In this document: positions 9,686 to 18,092 of the stretch, one piece after another
Layout of the letters: the number at the start of each line of letters is the position of its first letter
Position numbering within the stretch: the first letter of the stretch is position 1
Translations under genes and position numbers: made by a program
The notes under the pieces: generated by a model
The model's database searches: none
Told to the model about the DNA's origin: nothing
The model's input: only the letters and a program-made list of their open reading frames with translations
Assembly (NCBI RefSeq): GCF_013410775.1
Contig: NZ_JACCFH010000001.1
Coordinates: 1,860,001-1,924,000 of the forward strand
DNA: 64,000 nucleotides
Source: Sphaerotilus montanus
Lineage (GTDB): Bacteria; Pseudomonadota; Gammaproteobacteria; Burkholderiales; Burkholderiaceae_C
Direction of reading: 5' to 3'

Positions 9686-12488
9686 CTTTGTCGCTGGCGT
9701 AGTGGAAGAGGCCGTCGGTGCCGCCGGTCGGACTCAGACGCCGCCCGCCCAGGCTGATGGCACAGCCGGCCGGGTGACGGATCGACAGGCGCAGCGGCAC
9801 ATGGCTGTGCAGTTGCAGGCGCGTGCCGGTGGAGGTGCGTTCCATGGACACGACGCGGGCATTGGCGTCGACCAGATGGGCAGAAGGATCAGCGTTCGGG
9901 GCGAAGGACACCCAGGCGTCGGAGGCGCTCAGGTGCAGGTACTGCTCCTGCTCGCCCGCGACGAAGCCGGCCAGGCCGAGGCTGCGCCCGACCTGTGGCA
10001 CGCCCATCGAGCGTGGCGCGCGCAACTCGCGCAGGGCACCGGCGCCGCGCACCAGGAAGCCGTCGTCGCTGCGGGCGATGACGATGCGGTCGTAGTTCAT
10101 CGCCTTGCGCACGTAGTCCGAGGTGTAGACCGGGTGCAGCGGCTGGGCCAGTGCCCAGCGGTAGACGCGGTGCAGCGCCTCCAGCGAGGCGCGCCGCGAG
10201 GCCGAATACGTGTGGTAGTAGATGTTGACCGGCTTCAGGCGGTAGGGCCGCTCGGTGAGCTGGAAGGTCTCGATCACGCGCTCGTAGCCATAGAGCGGGC
10301 CGGTGAAGAGGTTGGTGTAGACGTTCTCGTTCTGGTTGGGCGCGTAGACCTGGAAGTAGGGGCCCTTCTGGATGCCCAGCGGCGCCACGTGCGTCATCGA
10401 GTTCAGCGCATTGGTGGTCAGCGTCTCGCCGCCGTTGATCGCCAGCACGCCGGACTTGGCCAGCACGGCCAGTGTCTGTTCGCTCGGGTTGGTGTTGCCG
10501 CTCCACTGCAGCAGCACCACCGGCTTGCCGGCCGGGGCGAGCCGGGACTGGATGTACTGGATCGAGCCCTGGATCTCGCGCTCCGCGTCGAAGCGGTAGC
10601 CGGGCAGGTCGAGCGCGTAGCCCTTGCCGAAGCTGCCCTTCTCGACGTCCCCCCACTGGAAGGGGTGCGAGAAGGTGTGCGAGCCGATCTCGACGTGGGG
10701 CAGCGCGAACATGCGCCGCGCGATGCCCTCCATCTCGGCCGACAGCTTCGGGTAGAGGCCGGAGGGCGACGTTTCGCCCTCGATGACCGACATCGCGGTC
10801 GGCACCCGGTAGCGCTGCAGCACCTCGCGCAGCAGCACCTCGCTGGCCAGCGGCGCGCGCACCAGATCGCTGCGGTTGGCGAAGCCGTCGCCGTCGATGT
10901 GGACCAGCAGCAGCCGCCGGCCGGTTTCGGTGGTCGTGTCGGGCACCGGCATGGCGGGCAGCGCCAGCGCGCGGCGCAGGAAGGCGATCGGGTCGATCAC
11001 CCAGCGGTAGGCGGCCTCGCCCGCGGTCAGCCGCACCACGTCGTGGCCCGACAGCGCATAGCCGCCCCAGGGCGTGTAGGCCACGGCGTCCATCAACTCG
11101 CCGCGGCCATCGCGGGCCTGCAGCAGCAGCTCGGAGCCGGCCGGCGCGGTCAGTGCGGTGAAATTGAGCTTGCCGGGAATCGGCGTGATCTCGAAGCCGA
11201 TCGCGGGGGTCTTTTTGCTGAAGACGACCGGCGCCACGGGGGCGGTCTCGTTCTGGCTGCGCAGCATCCCGTAGGTGTCGCGCAGCACGGCGGCGTCGCT
11301 CAGGCCCGGTTCCCCGAATGCGGCCACCTTGATGCCCGCCGCGATGGCGCCGCGCAGCCACGCGGCCATGGCGGGCCGGGGCCGGTCGACCATGAACAGC
11401 GTGACGATCCCCGCGACCTCGCCCGCCCGCACCGGGGGCAGCTCCCGTTCGTCCGGGTTGATGAACTCGGGCACCAGCCCGAGGTAATACGCCGGCGTGC
11501 CGATGAAGCGCAGTGCGCCCGAGTAGGTCAGCTCCGCCGCATCGGCGCCGATGGTCGCGTCGTGCAGGACGAGCAGCCGCCGCGGCAGCACCTCGACCGA
11601 CCCCACGCCCATCGCGTCCAGCTCCGGCGTCGTCACCCAGGGCACGAAGCCGTGCGTGCGGATGCGCCGGGCGGTCTCGCGGGCCAGGGCGCGCTCGGCG
11701 GGGGCGACGTAGTCGATGGCCAGCACCGGCAGGCGGTGCTGCGTGCGCACCTCGTCGAGCTTGCCGAGCAGCCAGGCGCGGTCCGGATCGCTGACGGCCC
11801 GGTAGCGCATCGTGGCCTGGTCCCAGCCGCGGTAGAGCGACTCGGCGGCGACCATGTCGACGTCCTGCGCCACCTGCGGCAGGATCTCGAAGCCGCGGTT
11901 GGTGATCACCTTGGCCTGCGGGAATGCGGCCTTGAGTGCCTTGACCACGCGCACCAGACCGGCCTCCTGTGCAGCGCGTTCCTCGGGCGTCTTCGCCACG
12001 AGCTGGTAGGAGTCGAGCGTGTCGAGGAAGAAGCCGCGGTAGCCCTGCTCCCACTGCGGGCGGGCCACATGCTCGACGAACCAGGCCGGCCACTCGGGCG
12101 TGCGCTGGTCGATCACCGCGCTGTTCCAGGCCTTGTTGCGGCCCACCAGCCAGGCGGACGGCACCGCATCGTGCTGCGGATGCTGCCGGTTGACTTCGCC
12201 CACCGACAGGTAGGCCATGAAGCGGGTGCGCGGGGCCGCCTGCGCCCGTGCAGAGACGTCACCGTGGTGGCCGGGCTCCAGCACGACCCAGTCGAACGCG
12301 GACAACTCGTTCCACGGCGGGCTGGCGCCGTAGTGCAGGGCCACGCTGGGACCGGCCACGGCAGCGTGGGCCACAGGAAGACCTGACAGCCACAGACCGG
12401 CCACCGCCAGCAGACCGGTGCGCCAGAACTGGCGTAAGCCTGCCGATAGCCACGCTCCCCCCCATCCATGCAAGACTGAGAAGCTCAC
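9651..12488 (-). CDS. pelA: PelA, periplasmic Pel deacetylase/hydrolase
   Basis: PelA is a periplasmic two-activity enzyme: an N-terminal glycoside hydrolase domain (from about FDWVVLEPGHHG) and a C-terminal carbohydrate-esterase domain that deacetylates the polymer. The esterase metal site is visible as HIDGDGFANRSD and the SHTFSHP (HxxxH) motif. An ATG at 12548 is available, but I prefer the GTG at 12488: GGAGG lies 10 bases upstream, and the new N-terminus starts a good Sec signal ending LPVAHA. From there the protein is 945 residues, against 948 in P. aeruginosa. It is the first gene of the operon. Confidence 0.94.
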   Translation of the reverse strand: MSFSVLHGWGGAWLSAGLRQFWRTGLLAVAGLWLSGLPVAHAAVAGPSVALHYGASPPWNELSAFDWVVLEPGHHGDVSARAQAAPRTRFMAYLSVGEVNRQHPQHDAVPSAWLVGRNKAWNSAVIDQRTPEWPAWFVEHVARPQWEQGYRGFFLDTLDSYQLVAKTPEERAAQEAGLVRVVKALKAAFPQAKVITNRGFEILPQVAQDVDMVAAESLYRGWDQATMRYRAVSDPDRAWLLGKLDEVRTQHRLPVLAIDYVAPAERALARETARRIRTHGFVPWVTTPELDAMGVGSVEVLPRRLLVLHDATIGADAAELTYSGALRFIGTPAYYLGLVPEFINPDERELPPVRAGEVAGIVTLFMVDRPRPAMAAWLRGAIAAGIKVAAFGEPGLSDAAVLRDTYGMLRSQNETAPVAPVVFSKKTPAIGFEITPIPGKLNFTALTAPAGSELLLQARDGRGELMDAVAYTPWGGYALSGHDVVRLTAGEAAYRWVIDPIAFLRRALALPAMPVPDTTTETGRRLLLVHIDGDGFANRSDLVRAPLASEVLLREVLQRYRVPTAMSVIEGETSPSGLYPKLSAEMEGIARRMFALPHVEIGSHTFSHPFQWGDVEKGSFGKGYALDLPGYRFDAEREIQGSIQYIQSRLAPAGKPVVLLQWSGNTNPSEQTLAVLAKSGVLAINGGETLTTNALNSMTHVAPLGIQKGPYFQVYAPNQNENVYTNLFTGPLYGYERVIETFQLTERPYRLKPVNIYYHTYSASRRASLEALHRVYRWALAQPLHPVYTSDYVRKAMNYDRIVIARSDDGFLVRGAGALRELRAPRSMGVPQVGRSLGLAGFVAGEQEQYLHLSASDAWVSFAPNADPSAHLVDANARVVSMERTSTGTRLQLHSHVPLRLSIRHPAGCAISLGGRRLSPTGGTDGLFHYASDKDGTETLTIGCP

Positions 12489-12640
12489 CGTGCCCAATCC
12501 TCCAAGTTTGATATTTCTGTAAAAAGTCAAGGTGATTCTTGGCACCATCCGCTAATGTTGCACAACAAGTGCTACCAAATATTGTTGGCGCATTACGTTT
12601 CCTGGGTGGAAAGATCCAATTCAGGTTGGAGCGGACATGA
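12489..12640 (-). promoter_or_regulatory. pel operon upstream region
   Basis: This is an AT-richer stretch between pelA and the terminator of the next gene, so the pel promoter should lie here. On the minus strand a TTGACT hexamer sits about 45 bases before the pelA GTG, but I see no convincing -10 at the right spacing. Two short inverted repeats occur: GCAC-N5-GTGC (near 12556-12570) and CCAA-N6-TTGG (near 12574-12588). They could be regulator sites, but I cannot match them to the FleQ consensus I know. Confidence 0.4.
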
Positions 12641-12643
12641 AAA

Positions 12644-12661
12644 AACCCGCGTGAGCGGGTT
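12644..12661 (-). terminator. Rho-independent terminator of the YaeR-like gene
   Basis: Inverted repeat AACCCGC-GTGA-GCGGGTT: a 7-bp GC-rich stem with a 4-base loop, followed on the minus strand by a run of six T. It lies 35 bp past the stop of the minus-strand VOC gene, ending that transcript before the pel promoter. Confidence 0.85.
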
Positions 12662-12696
12662 CTGGAAACGAGCGGAGCACCGGTCCGGCGCGCGGT

Positions 12697-13095
12697 TCAC
12701 GCCACCGGTGCGGCCTCGTACAGCTCCAGCGGCAGACCGTCCGGATCGGCGAAGAACACGAAGCGGTGGCCGGTGAACTCGTCGAGGCGGATGTCCTCGA
12801 CGGCGATGCCCCGGGCTTCCAGCCGGGCCTTCCACGCGGACACGTCGTGCACCGAGAAGGCCAGGTGGCGCAGCCCGCAGGCCTCCGGGCGCGAGGGCCG
12901 CGGCGGCGGGGCCGGGAAGGAAAACAGCTCCAGCTGCGAGCCGTCCGGCAACGCGAGATCGAGTTTCCACGAGTCGCGCTGGGCGCGGTGGTTCTCGGCG
13001 AGCACGCGCAGGCCGAGCAGGTCGACGTAGAAGTGCCGCGAGCGGGCGTAATCGGACGCGATGATCGCGGCGTGGTGGATGCGCAGCAGGTCCAT
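12697..13095 (-). CDS. VOC-family metalloprotein, YaeR/GloA2-like
   Basis: The protein has 132 residues, one glyoxalase/bleomycin-resistance (VOC) fold. It closely resembles E. coli YaeR in length and in signature stretches: IHHAAIIASDYARSRHFY at the start, ELFSFPAPPPRPSRPEACG in the middle and DPDGLPLELYE at the end. The conserved H near residue 7, E in LELFSF, H in LRHLAF and E in LELYE are the likely metal ligands. The substrate of YaeR is not established. It is monocistronic, with a terminator downstream, and its neighbours give no functional hint. Confidence 0.85.
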   Translation of the reverse strand: MDLLRIHHAAIIASDYARSRHFYVDLLGLRVLAENHRAQRDSWKLDLALPDGSQLELFSFPAPPPRPSRPEACGLRHLAFSVHDVSAWKARLEARGIAVEDIRLDEFTGHRFVFFADPDGLPLELYEAAPVA

Positions 13096-13135
13096 GGGCA
13101 GGGTTCCCAGACAGGTTGGAGGGGGTGGTGCGGGT

Positions 13136-14056
13136 TCAGGCGCGCCCGGTGAAACACCGGGACAGCAGGAATTCGACGAAGGTGGCCGTGTTCAGCGCCA
13201 GCCACTGGCGCGCCGGGTAGACGGCGTAGAGCGGAGGTCCTGCCGGCAGGCGCCAGCCGGGCAGCAGCTCGACCAGCGTGCCGCGGGCGAGTTCGTTGTC
13301 CACCAGCAGCCGGTCGATCACCGTCACCCCCGCGCCGGCGCAGGCGAAGGCCACCAGCGACAGGCCGTCGTTGACGCGCAGGCGGCCCTGCATGCGCACC
13401 CGGGTGGTGCCGGTGTCAGGGCCGGTGGTGCTGGCGGTGAAGCTCCATTCGTCGTGGACCCGCCCGTCGCGGGTCCACAGCAGGCCTTCGTGGGCAGCGA
13501 GGGCCTCGGGCGTGTCGGGCCGGCCGGCGCGTTCGAGGTAGGCGGGCGAGGCCACCAGCACGCGCGGGTTGTCGGCGAGCCGGCGCGCCACCAGCGTCGA
13601 ATCCTCCAGGTGCGCGACGCGGATGGCCACGTCGATCTGCTCGGCCACCAGGTCGCTCAGCCGGTCGTCCACCTGCAGGGTCACCTCGACCAGCGGGTAC
13701 TGGCGCGTGAACGCGGCGAGCAGCGGCACCAGGTGGCGCTGGCCGAGCGGACGCGGGCAGGACACCCGCAGCGGTCCGCGCACCTCCTGCTGGAACTGGC
13801 CGGAGATCTGCGCGACGTTGTCGAGCGCGCGGTCGATCTGCTGCGCCTGCTGCAGCACGACCTTGCCGACCTCGGTCAGCGTCAGCCGGCGCGTGGTGCG
13901 CTGCAGCAGCCGGGCGCCGAGGTCGGCCTCCAGCCGCGTGAGCTGGCGCGAGACGACCGACTTGCCGCAGCCCAGCCGCACCGCCGCCGCGCTGATACTG
14001 CCAGCGCCGACGATGGCGGAAAACGTGGTCAGGAGCTGGGGATCAGGGGTGGGCAT
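13136..14056 (-). CDS. LysR-family transcriptional regulator
   Basis: The protein has 306 residues with an N-terminal winged helix-turn-helix (about residues 5-65; SISAAAVRLGCGKSVVSRQL is the recognition region) and a C-terminal LysR substrate-binding domain (residues 90-300). It is transcribed away from a nitroreductase gene with 82 bp between the starts, the classic arrangement for a LysR protein controlling its divergent neighbour. The effector is unknown. A candidate operator with repeated TTGAGGC and a GATATA/TATATC dyad lies between the two genes. Confidence 0.92.
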   Translation of the reverse strand: MPTPDPQLLTTFSAIVGAGSISAAAVRLGCGKSVVSRQLTRLEADLGARLLQRTTRRLTLTEVGKVVLQQAQQIDRALDNVAQISGQFQQEVRGPLRVSCPRPLGQRHLVPLLAAFTRQYPLVEVTLQVDDRLSDLVAEQIDVAIRVAHLEDSTLVARRLADNPRVLVASPAYLERAGRPDTPEALAAHEGLLWTRDGRVHDEWSFTASTTGPDTGTTRVRMQGRLRVNDGLSLVAFACAGAGVTVIDRLLVDNELARGTLVELLPGWRLPAGPPLYAVYPARQWLALNTATFVEFLLSRCFTGRA

Positions 14057-14072
14057 CGGTGGATTGTCCCTT

Positions 14073-14109
14073 TTGAGGCAACGATATATTCCATGATTGA
14101 GGCTATATC
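14073..14109. promoter_or_regulatory. Candidate LysR operator between regulator and nitroreductase
   Basis: The divergent intergenic region holds two exact TTGAGGC repeats (14073-14079 and 14097-14103, 24 bp apart) and an interrupted dyad GATATA-N15-TATATC (14083-14088/14104-14109). Paired sites of this kind are typical of LysR regulators. No binding evidence exists here. Confidence 0.5.
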
Positions 14110-14138
14110 TGCAACGGGAGACTCTCTACAGTCCGCGC

Positions 14139-14813
14139 ATGAACCAACCCATTCCGCACCCCACCGTCACTGCCCCGGCTTCCGAGCTGATCGAGCGCCT
14201 GCACTGGCGCTACGCCGCCAAGAAGATGGACCCGGCCAAGGCCGTGCCGCAGGACAAGGTCGAGCGCATCCTCGAAGCCGCCCGCCTGGCGCCCACCTCC
14301 AGCGGCCTGCAGCCCTACGAGATCCTCGTCGTCACCGACCCGGCCGTGCGCGCCCGCATCCAGCCGATCGCGTGGAACCAGGCCCAGATCACCGAGGGCT
14401 CGCACCTGCTGGTCTTCGCCGCCTGGGACCACTACACGGCCGAGCGCATCAACCACATGTTCGACCTGACCAACGAGGTCCGCGGCTTCCGCAGCGAAGG
14501 CTGGGAGAACTACCGCAACATGCTGCTGTCCGCCTACCCGCAGCGCGACCCCGAAGTGAACTTCCAGCACGCCGCGCGCCAGGCCTACATCGGCCTGTCG
14601 GCCGCGATGGTCGCCGCCGCCTTCGAGGAAGTGGACTGCACGCCGATGGAAGGGTTTGATCCCGCCGCGCTGGACGAGATCCTGGGCCTGCGGGCGCGTG
14701 GTCTGCGCAGCGCCGTGATCCTGCCGCTGGGCTACCGCCAGCCCGAAGGCGACTGGCTGGTGAACCTGCAGAAGGTGCGCCGCCCGCGCTCCGAGTTCAT
14801 CACCGAGGTCTGA
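14139..14813 (+). CDS. NAD(P)H nitroreductase family flavoprotein (NfsB-like)
   Basis: From the ATG at 14139 the protein has 224 residues. It shows the nitroreductase fold: the N-terminal LHWRYAAKKMDP (FMN-phosphate contact, as in the S/KRxxK region of NfsB), EAARLAPTSSGLQPYEILVV, and the C-terminal ILPLGYRQPEGDW. Such enzymes reduce nitro- and quinone-like compounds with FMN. Fourteen in-frame codons upstream are possible, but the LysR operator would then sit within the gene. The dyad at 14818-14850 may end the transcript. It is probably controlled by the divergent LysR protein. Confidence 0.88.
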   Translation: MNQPIPHPTVTAPASELIERLHWRYAAKKMDPAKAVPQDKVERILEAARLAPTSSGLQPYEILVVTDPAVRARIQPIAWNQAQITEGSHLLVFAAWDHYTAERINHMFDLTNEVRGFRSEGWENYRNMLLSAYPQRDPEVNFQHAARQAYIGLSAAMVAAAFEEVDCTPMEGFDPAALDEILGLRARGLRSAVILPLGYRQPEGDWLVNLQKVRRPRSEFITEV

Positions 14814-14817
14814 CCGC

Positions 14818-14850
14818 GGGCCATCATCCGTTTGATGGACGGATTGGCCC
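14818..14850. terminator. Hairpin after the nitroreductase gene
   Basis: GGGCCA-(TC bulge)-ATCCGT, loop TTGATGG, ACGGAT-TGGCCC: twelve paired bases with a 2-base bulge. It lies 5 bp past the stop codon. There is no T-run, so it may be a weak or Rho-assisted terminator or an mRNA-stabilising stem. Confidence 0.5.
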
Positions 14851-14908
14851 GGCCGCGGCCTGGTCGGCGGGGCGACGTTCTACAGTCGTTCCAACCGAGG
14901 AGCCGCTC

Positions 14909-15496
14909 ATGAACCTGTCCCGCCACTTCACGCTGGAAGAGCTGACCGCGTCGACGACCGCCCAGGCCGAGCACATCGACAACCAGCCGACCGCGGCCGG
15001 GATCGCCGCGCTGCGGGCGCTCTGCACCACCGTGCTCGACCCCTTGCGGGATGCGCTCGGCCAGCCGATCAAGGTGACCTCGGGCTACCGCGGCCCGGCG
15101 CTGAACCGGCGTGTCGGCGGCGCGTCCAAGAGCCAGCACCTGACCGGCGAGGCCGCAGATCTGCAGTCGCCGGGCCTCTCGGTGCTGGCGCTGTTCCAGC
15201 TGGCGATCCGGCTCCGGCTGCCCTTCGACCAGATCATCTACGAGGTGAACGGCGCGGCGAAGTGGGTGCACATCTCGCACACGACCGGCGTCAACAAGGG
15301 CGAGATCCTGCTCGGCAAGTTCGGCCCCGATGGCAAGGTGAGCTACCCGAAACTCACCGCTGCCGCCGCGCTGGCGCTGTCCGAACCCCGCACCCGCGGC
15401 CCGCTGGTGGAGCCGGACTACACCGAACTCCGCGACGAGCCGGTGCGCCGCACGCGCAAGCCCAAGGCCTTCGTTCTTCAGCCTGGCGCCCTGTAG
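14909..15496 (+). CDS. Peptidase M15 family (D-Ala-D-Ala carboxypeptidase/endolysin-like)
   Basis: The protein has 195 residues. The M15A zinc-site pattern is visible: SQHLTGEAADL (SxHxxGxAxD) supplies His and Asp ligands, and KWVHIS supplies the second His. The first 60 residues (HFTLEELTAS and following) match the usual N-terminus of this family, which cleaves peptidoglycan stem peptides. No signal peptide is seen, as in many phage-derived members. A 40-residue basic tail follows the catalytic domain. GAGGAG lies 6 bases before the ATG. The gene stands alone, so this looks like a domesticated endolysin rather than a prophage. It overlaps the next, convergent gene by 19 bp. Confidence 0.82.
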   Translation: MNLSRHFTLEELTASTTAQAEHIDNQPTAAGIAALRALCTTVLDPLRDALGQPIKVTSGYRGPALNRRVGGASKSQHLTGEAADLQSPGLSVLALFQLAIRLRLPFDQIIYEVNGAAKWVHISHTTGVNKGEILLGKFGPDGKVSYPKLTAAAALALSEPRTRGPLVEPDYTELRDEPVRRTRKPKAFVLQPGAL

Positions 15497-16398
15497 ACCA
15501 GCACCTTGAGCGCCCGCTCGGGGGCCGCGTCGGCGAAGGCAGGCGGATTCGGCAGGCGCTGCACCAGCGTCAGCTCGGGCGCCAGTGTCTGCATCGGCTC
15601 GGTGAGGAAGTCGGGGCCGAGTTCCGGCGCGTTCAGGCAAAGCAGCGCGTGGCCGCCCGGTGCGAGCAGGTCGGGCAGGCGGCGCAGCAGCCGGGCGTAG
15701 TCCTTGCCCGCCACGAAGCTGCCCTTCTGGTAGCTGGGCGGATCGACGATGACGAGGTCGTAGGGGCCGCTGCGGTTGATCTTGCCCCAGGAGCTGAAGA
15801 TGTCGTGCGGCAGGAAACTTGCCCCCGTCGCCACGCCGTTGAGCCGGTGGTTCTGCTGGCCGATGGCGAGCGCGCCGTGGCTCATGTCGACGTTGACCAC
15901 CTGGCGCGCGCCCGCCTGCAGCGCCACCACCGAGAACGCGCAGGTGTAGGCGAACAGGTTCAGCACCTTCAGCCGCGGTTTCTCCGCCGCCAGCGCCCGC
16001 ACCCAGCGGCGGCCCTCCGCCATGTCGAGGAAGAGGCCGTGGTTCTGGCCGCGCAGCACGTGGACGAAGTAGCGCGTGCCGTCCTCGCCCACCGCGTGCT
16101 GGTCGGGCACGCTGCCGGCCATCAGCCGCGTGTCGGCGCGGCCTTCGAGGCGCGTCTGGAAGACCCAGTTCAGCGGCTGTCCCGGCGCCAGCTGTTCCCA
16201 GCGGGCGGCCAGCGCTGCGCCGATGGTGGCCAGCGCCTCGTCCGGCACCGGCTGGAAGCTGGTCAGCACCCAGACGGGCGGGTAGAAATCGAGCGTCCAG
16301 TGTTCGCAGCCGGCGTGCAGGCCGCCGCGGCCGTGGAAGAGGCGCACGGCGTCGGTGGGCAGGGGCATCGACGCGAGGGTGTGGAGCAGGGCGTTCAC
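15478..16398 (-). CDS. SAM-dependent methyltransferase, RlmI/RlmL-related
   Basis: This is a class I methyltransferase of the RlmI/RlmK-like group. The SAM-binding motif is LNLFAYTCAFSVVALQAGA, the acidic ribose-binding turn is VVNVDMS, and the catalytic/base motif is IVDPPSYQKGSF. The family methylates 23S rRNA bases, but the exact target here cannot be named. The frame is open to a GTG at 16449, which leaves no room for a promoter and has no ribosome site. I chose the GTG at 16398 (306 residues); an ATG at 16368 is also possible. It is divergent from the sensor kinase and convergent with the M15 gene. Confidence 0.8.
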   Translation of the reverse strand: MNALLHTLASMPLPTDAVRLFHGRGGLHAGCEHWTLDFYPPVWVLTSFQPVPDEALATIGAALAARWEQLAPGQPLNWVFQTRLEGRADTRLMAGSVPDQHAVGEDGTRYFVHVLRGQNHGLFLDMAEGRRWVRALAAEKPRLKVLNLFAYTCAFSVVALQAGARQVVNVDMSHGALAIGQQNHRLNGVATGASFLPHDIFSSWGKINRSGPYDLVIVDPPSYQKGSFVAGKDYARLLRRLPDLLAPGGHALLCLNAPELGPDFLTEPMQTLAPELTLVQRLPNPPAFADAAPERALKVLVYRAPG

Positions 16399-16463
16399 GG
16401 ACAGGGCATCCAAATTTTGATGATGCCAGACGCGCACGAGACCGCGCACGGGACAATTGGCGG

Positions 16464-18092
16464 ATGTTCCTCAAGCGCCTGACCATCGCCCTCGCCGCCC
16501 TGGCCACGGCCTCCGTCCTGCAAGGTGCAGCAGCGCTGTGGGCACTGAGCGTGGCCAACCACCACGCCGAGCATGGCCGCGTCACCGGCGACATCCACCT
16601 CGGGTTCGTCGAACTCTCGGCCACCAAGCAGCGGCTGCGCACCTGGGTGTCCCAAGCCTTGCTGGGCGCGGGCCCCGCACCCGATGAACGAGACCGGCTG
16701 GAGCAGGAGCTGTCGGCCAAGGTGGAGCAACTGCGCGGACTGGCGCAGCAGGCGATCCTGCTGGGCAACAACCTGGGCGTCGAGGACCGGCAGGGACAGT
16801 TCGAACGCCAGGAAGCCCTGGACGTGCTGGCCCGTGGTCTGGCCCGGCTGGGCAAGGCGATCGACGCCGTGCAACCGCTGCCGCCCGGGGCCAATGCCCG
16901 GGAAGCCTGGGACGCGCTGACGGCCGTGTTCGAAGAGTCCGAGGGCCGCAACCTGCGCACGCTGATCGCCCAGAGCATCGCGCGCGCCGCGTCTTCCGTG
17001 GAGCGGGAGCGCGCCGCGGCGGACCGCACCCTGCGCCTGATGCGCACCATGTGGGTGGGCAGCTCCGTGGCGCTGGCCCTGGCCGCCCTGGTCATGGCCG
17101 CCCACTTTGCGCGAGCCTTGCGCCGGCCCATCACGGAGCTGACCACCGGCGCAGAAGCGCTGCAGCGCGGGGAACTCGACCACCGCGTGCCCACCCAGTC
17201 ACACGACGAATTCGCCACCGTGGTCCGCAGCCTGAACGCCATGGCCACTGAGCTGAAGCAGCACCGCCAGCGCGAAGACAGGGCCCGGCTGAAGCTGCAG
17301 GAACTGGTGGACGAGCGCACCAGCGAGCTGCGCACGGCGCTGGACTCCTTGCAGCAGGCCGACGCGCGCCGGCGCCAGTTGTTCGCGGACATCAGCCACG
17401 AGCTGCGTTCACCCACCACCGCCATCCGTGGCGAGGCCGAAGTGGCCTTGCGGGGCCGCCAGCGCGCACCGGAGGAATACCAGGAGGCCCTGCGCCGCAT
17501 CGTCGAGGTCTCGCGCCAGCTCGGGCTGGTGATCGACGACCTGCTGACCATGGCGCGTGGTGACATCGACGCCCTGGCGCTGCACCGACTGCCCCTCGAT
17601 CCGGCCCTGCCCGTGCAGGAAGCCGTGGTGCAGAGCATGCCGCTGGCCCGGGAAAAAGGCGTGCAGCTCCTGGCGCCCGGTGTTCCGGCCGAAGCCCTGA
17701 GCGTCCTGGCCGATGCACAGCGGCTGCGACAGCTGGTCCTGCTGCTGATCGACAACGCCGTGCGCTACTCGCACCCCCAGGGCGAGGTGCGGGTCAGCCT
17801 GCAGGCGGTGCGTGACGAACACGGCCGCGGCCATTGCGAGGTCTGCGTGGTGGACGCTGGCATCGGCATCTCGCAGGATGACCTGCCCCACATCTTCGAA
17901 CGCAACTACCGCGGGGCCCTGGCCCGGCTGCACCGCGCCGACGGCACCGGCCTGGGCCTGGCCATCGGCGCGGTCCTGGCGCGGGCGCACGGGGGCACCG
18001 TCGTCGTGGACAGCCAGCCGGGCCACGGCACCACGGCCCGGTTGCGGCTGCCCTTGTTGTCAGAACCGGCCTTGCTGCTGAACGAACCATGA
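16464..18092 (+). CDS. Membrane sensor histidine kinase
   Basis: The protein has 542 residues: a membrane helix at about 7-29, a periplasmic helical sensor domain at about 30-195, a second helix at 196-213, HAMP, a coiled coil, then HisKA with phospho-acceptor His312 (FADISHELRSP). The HATPase_c domain follows with N box LLIDNAVRYS, G1 DAGIGI, F box FERNY and G2 GTGLGLAIG. All catalytic motifs look intact. The stop overlaps the start of the response regulator (ATGA), so the two form a standard two-component pair. The stimulus is unknown. The downstream carbonic anhydrase suggests, but does not prove, a CO2/bicarbonate or envelope signal. Confidence 0.93.
   Translation: MFLKRLTIALAALATASVLQGAAALWALSVANHHAEHGRVTGDIHLGFVELSATKQRLRTWVSQALLGAGPAPDERDRLEQELSAKVEQLRGLAQQAILLGNNLGVEDRQGQFERQEALDVLARGLARLGKAIDAVQPLPPGANAREAWDALTAVFEESEGRNLRTLIAQSIARAASSVERERAAADRTLRLMRTMWVGSSVALALAALVMAAHFARALRRPITELTTGAEALQRGELDHRVPTQSHDEFATVVRSLNAMATELKQHRQREDRARLKLQELVDERTSELRTALDSLQQADARRRQLFADISHELRSPTTAIRGEAEVALRGRQRAPEEYQEALRRIVEVSRQLGLVIDDLLTMARGDIDALALHRLPLDPALPVQEAVVQSMPLAREKGVQLLAPGVPAEALSVLADAQRLRQLVLLLIDNAVRYSHPQGEVRVSLQAVRDEHGRGHCEVCVVDAGIGISQDDLPHIFERNYRGALARLHRADGTGLGLAIGAVLARAHGGTVVVDSQPGHGTTARLRLPLLSEPALLLNEP

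Noticed and set aside
14909-15496. M15 peptidase as a sign of a prophage
   Set aside because: No phage structural, integrase or replication genes are nearby. The gene sits alone among host genes.
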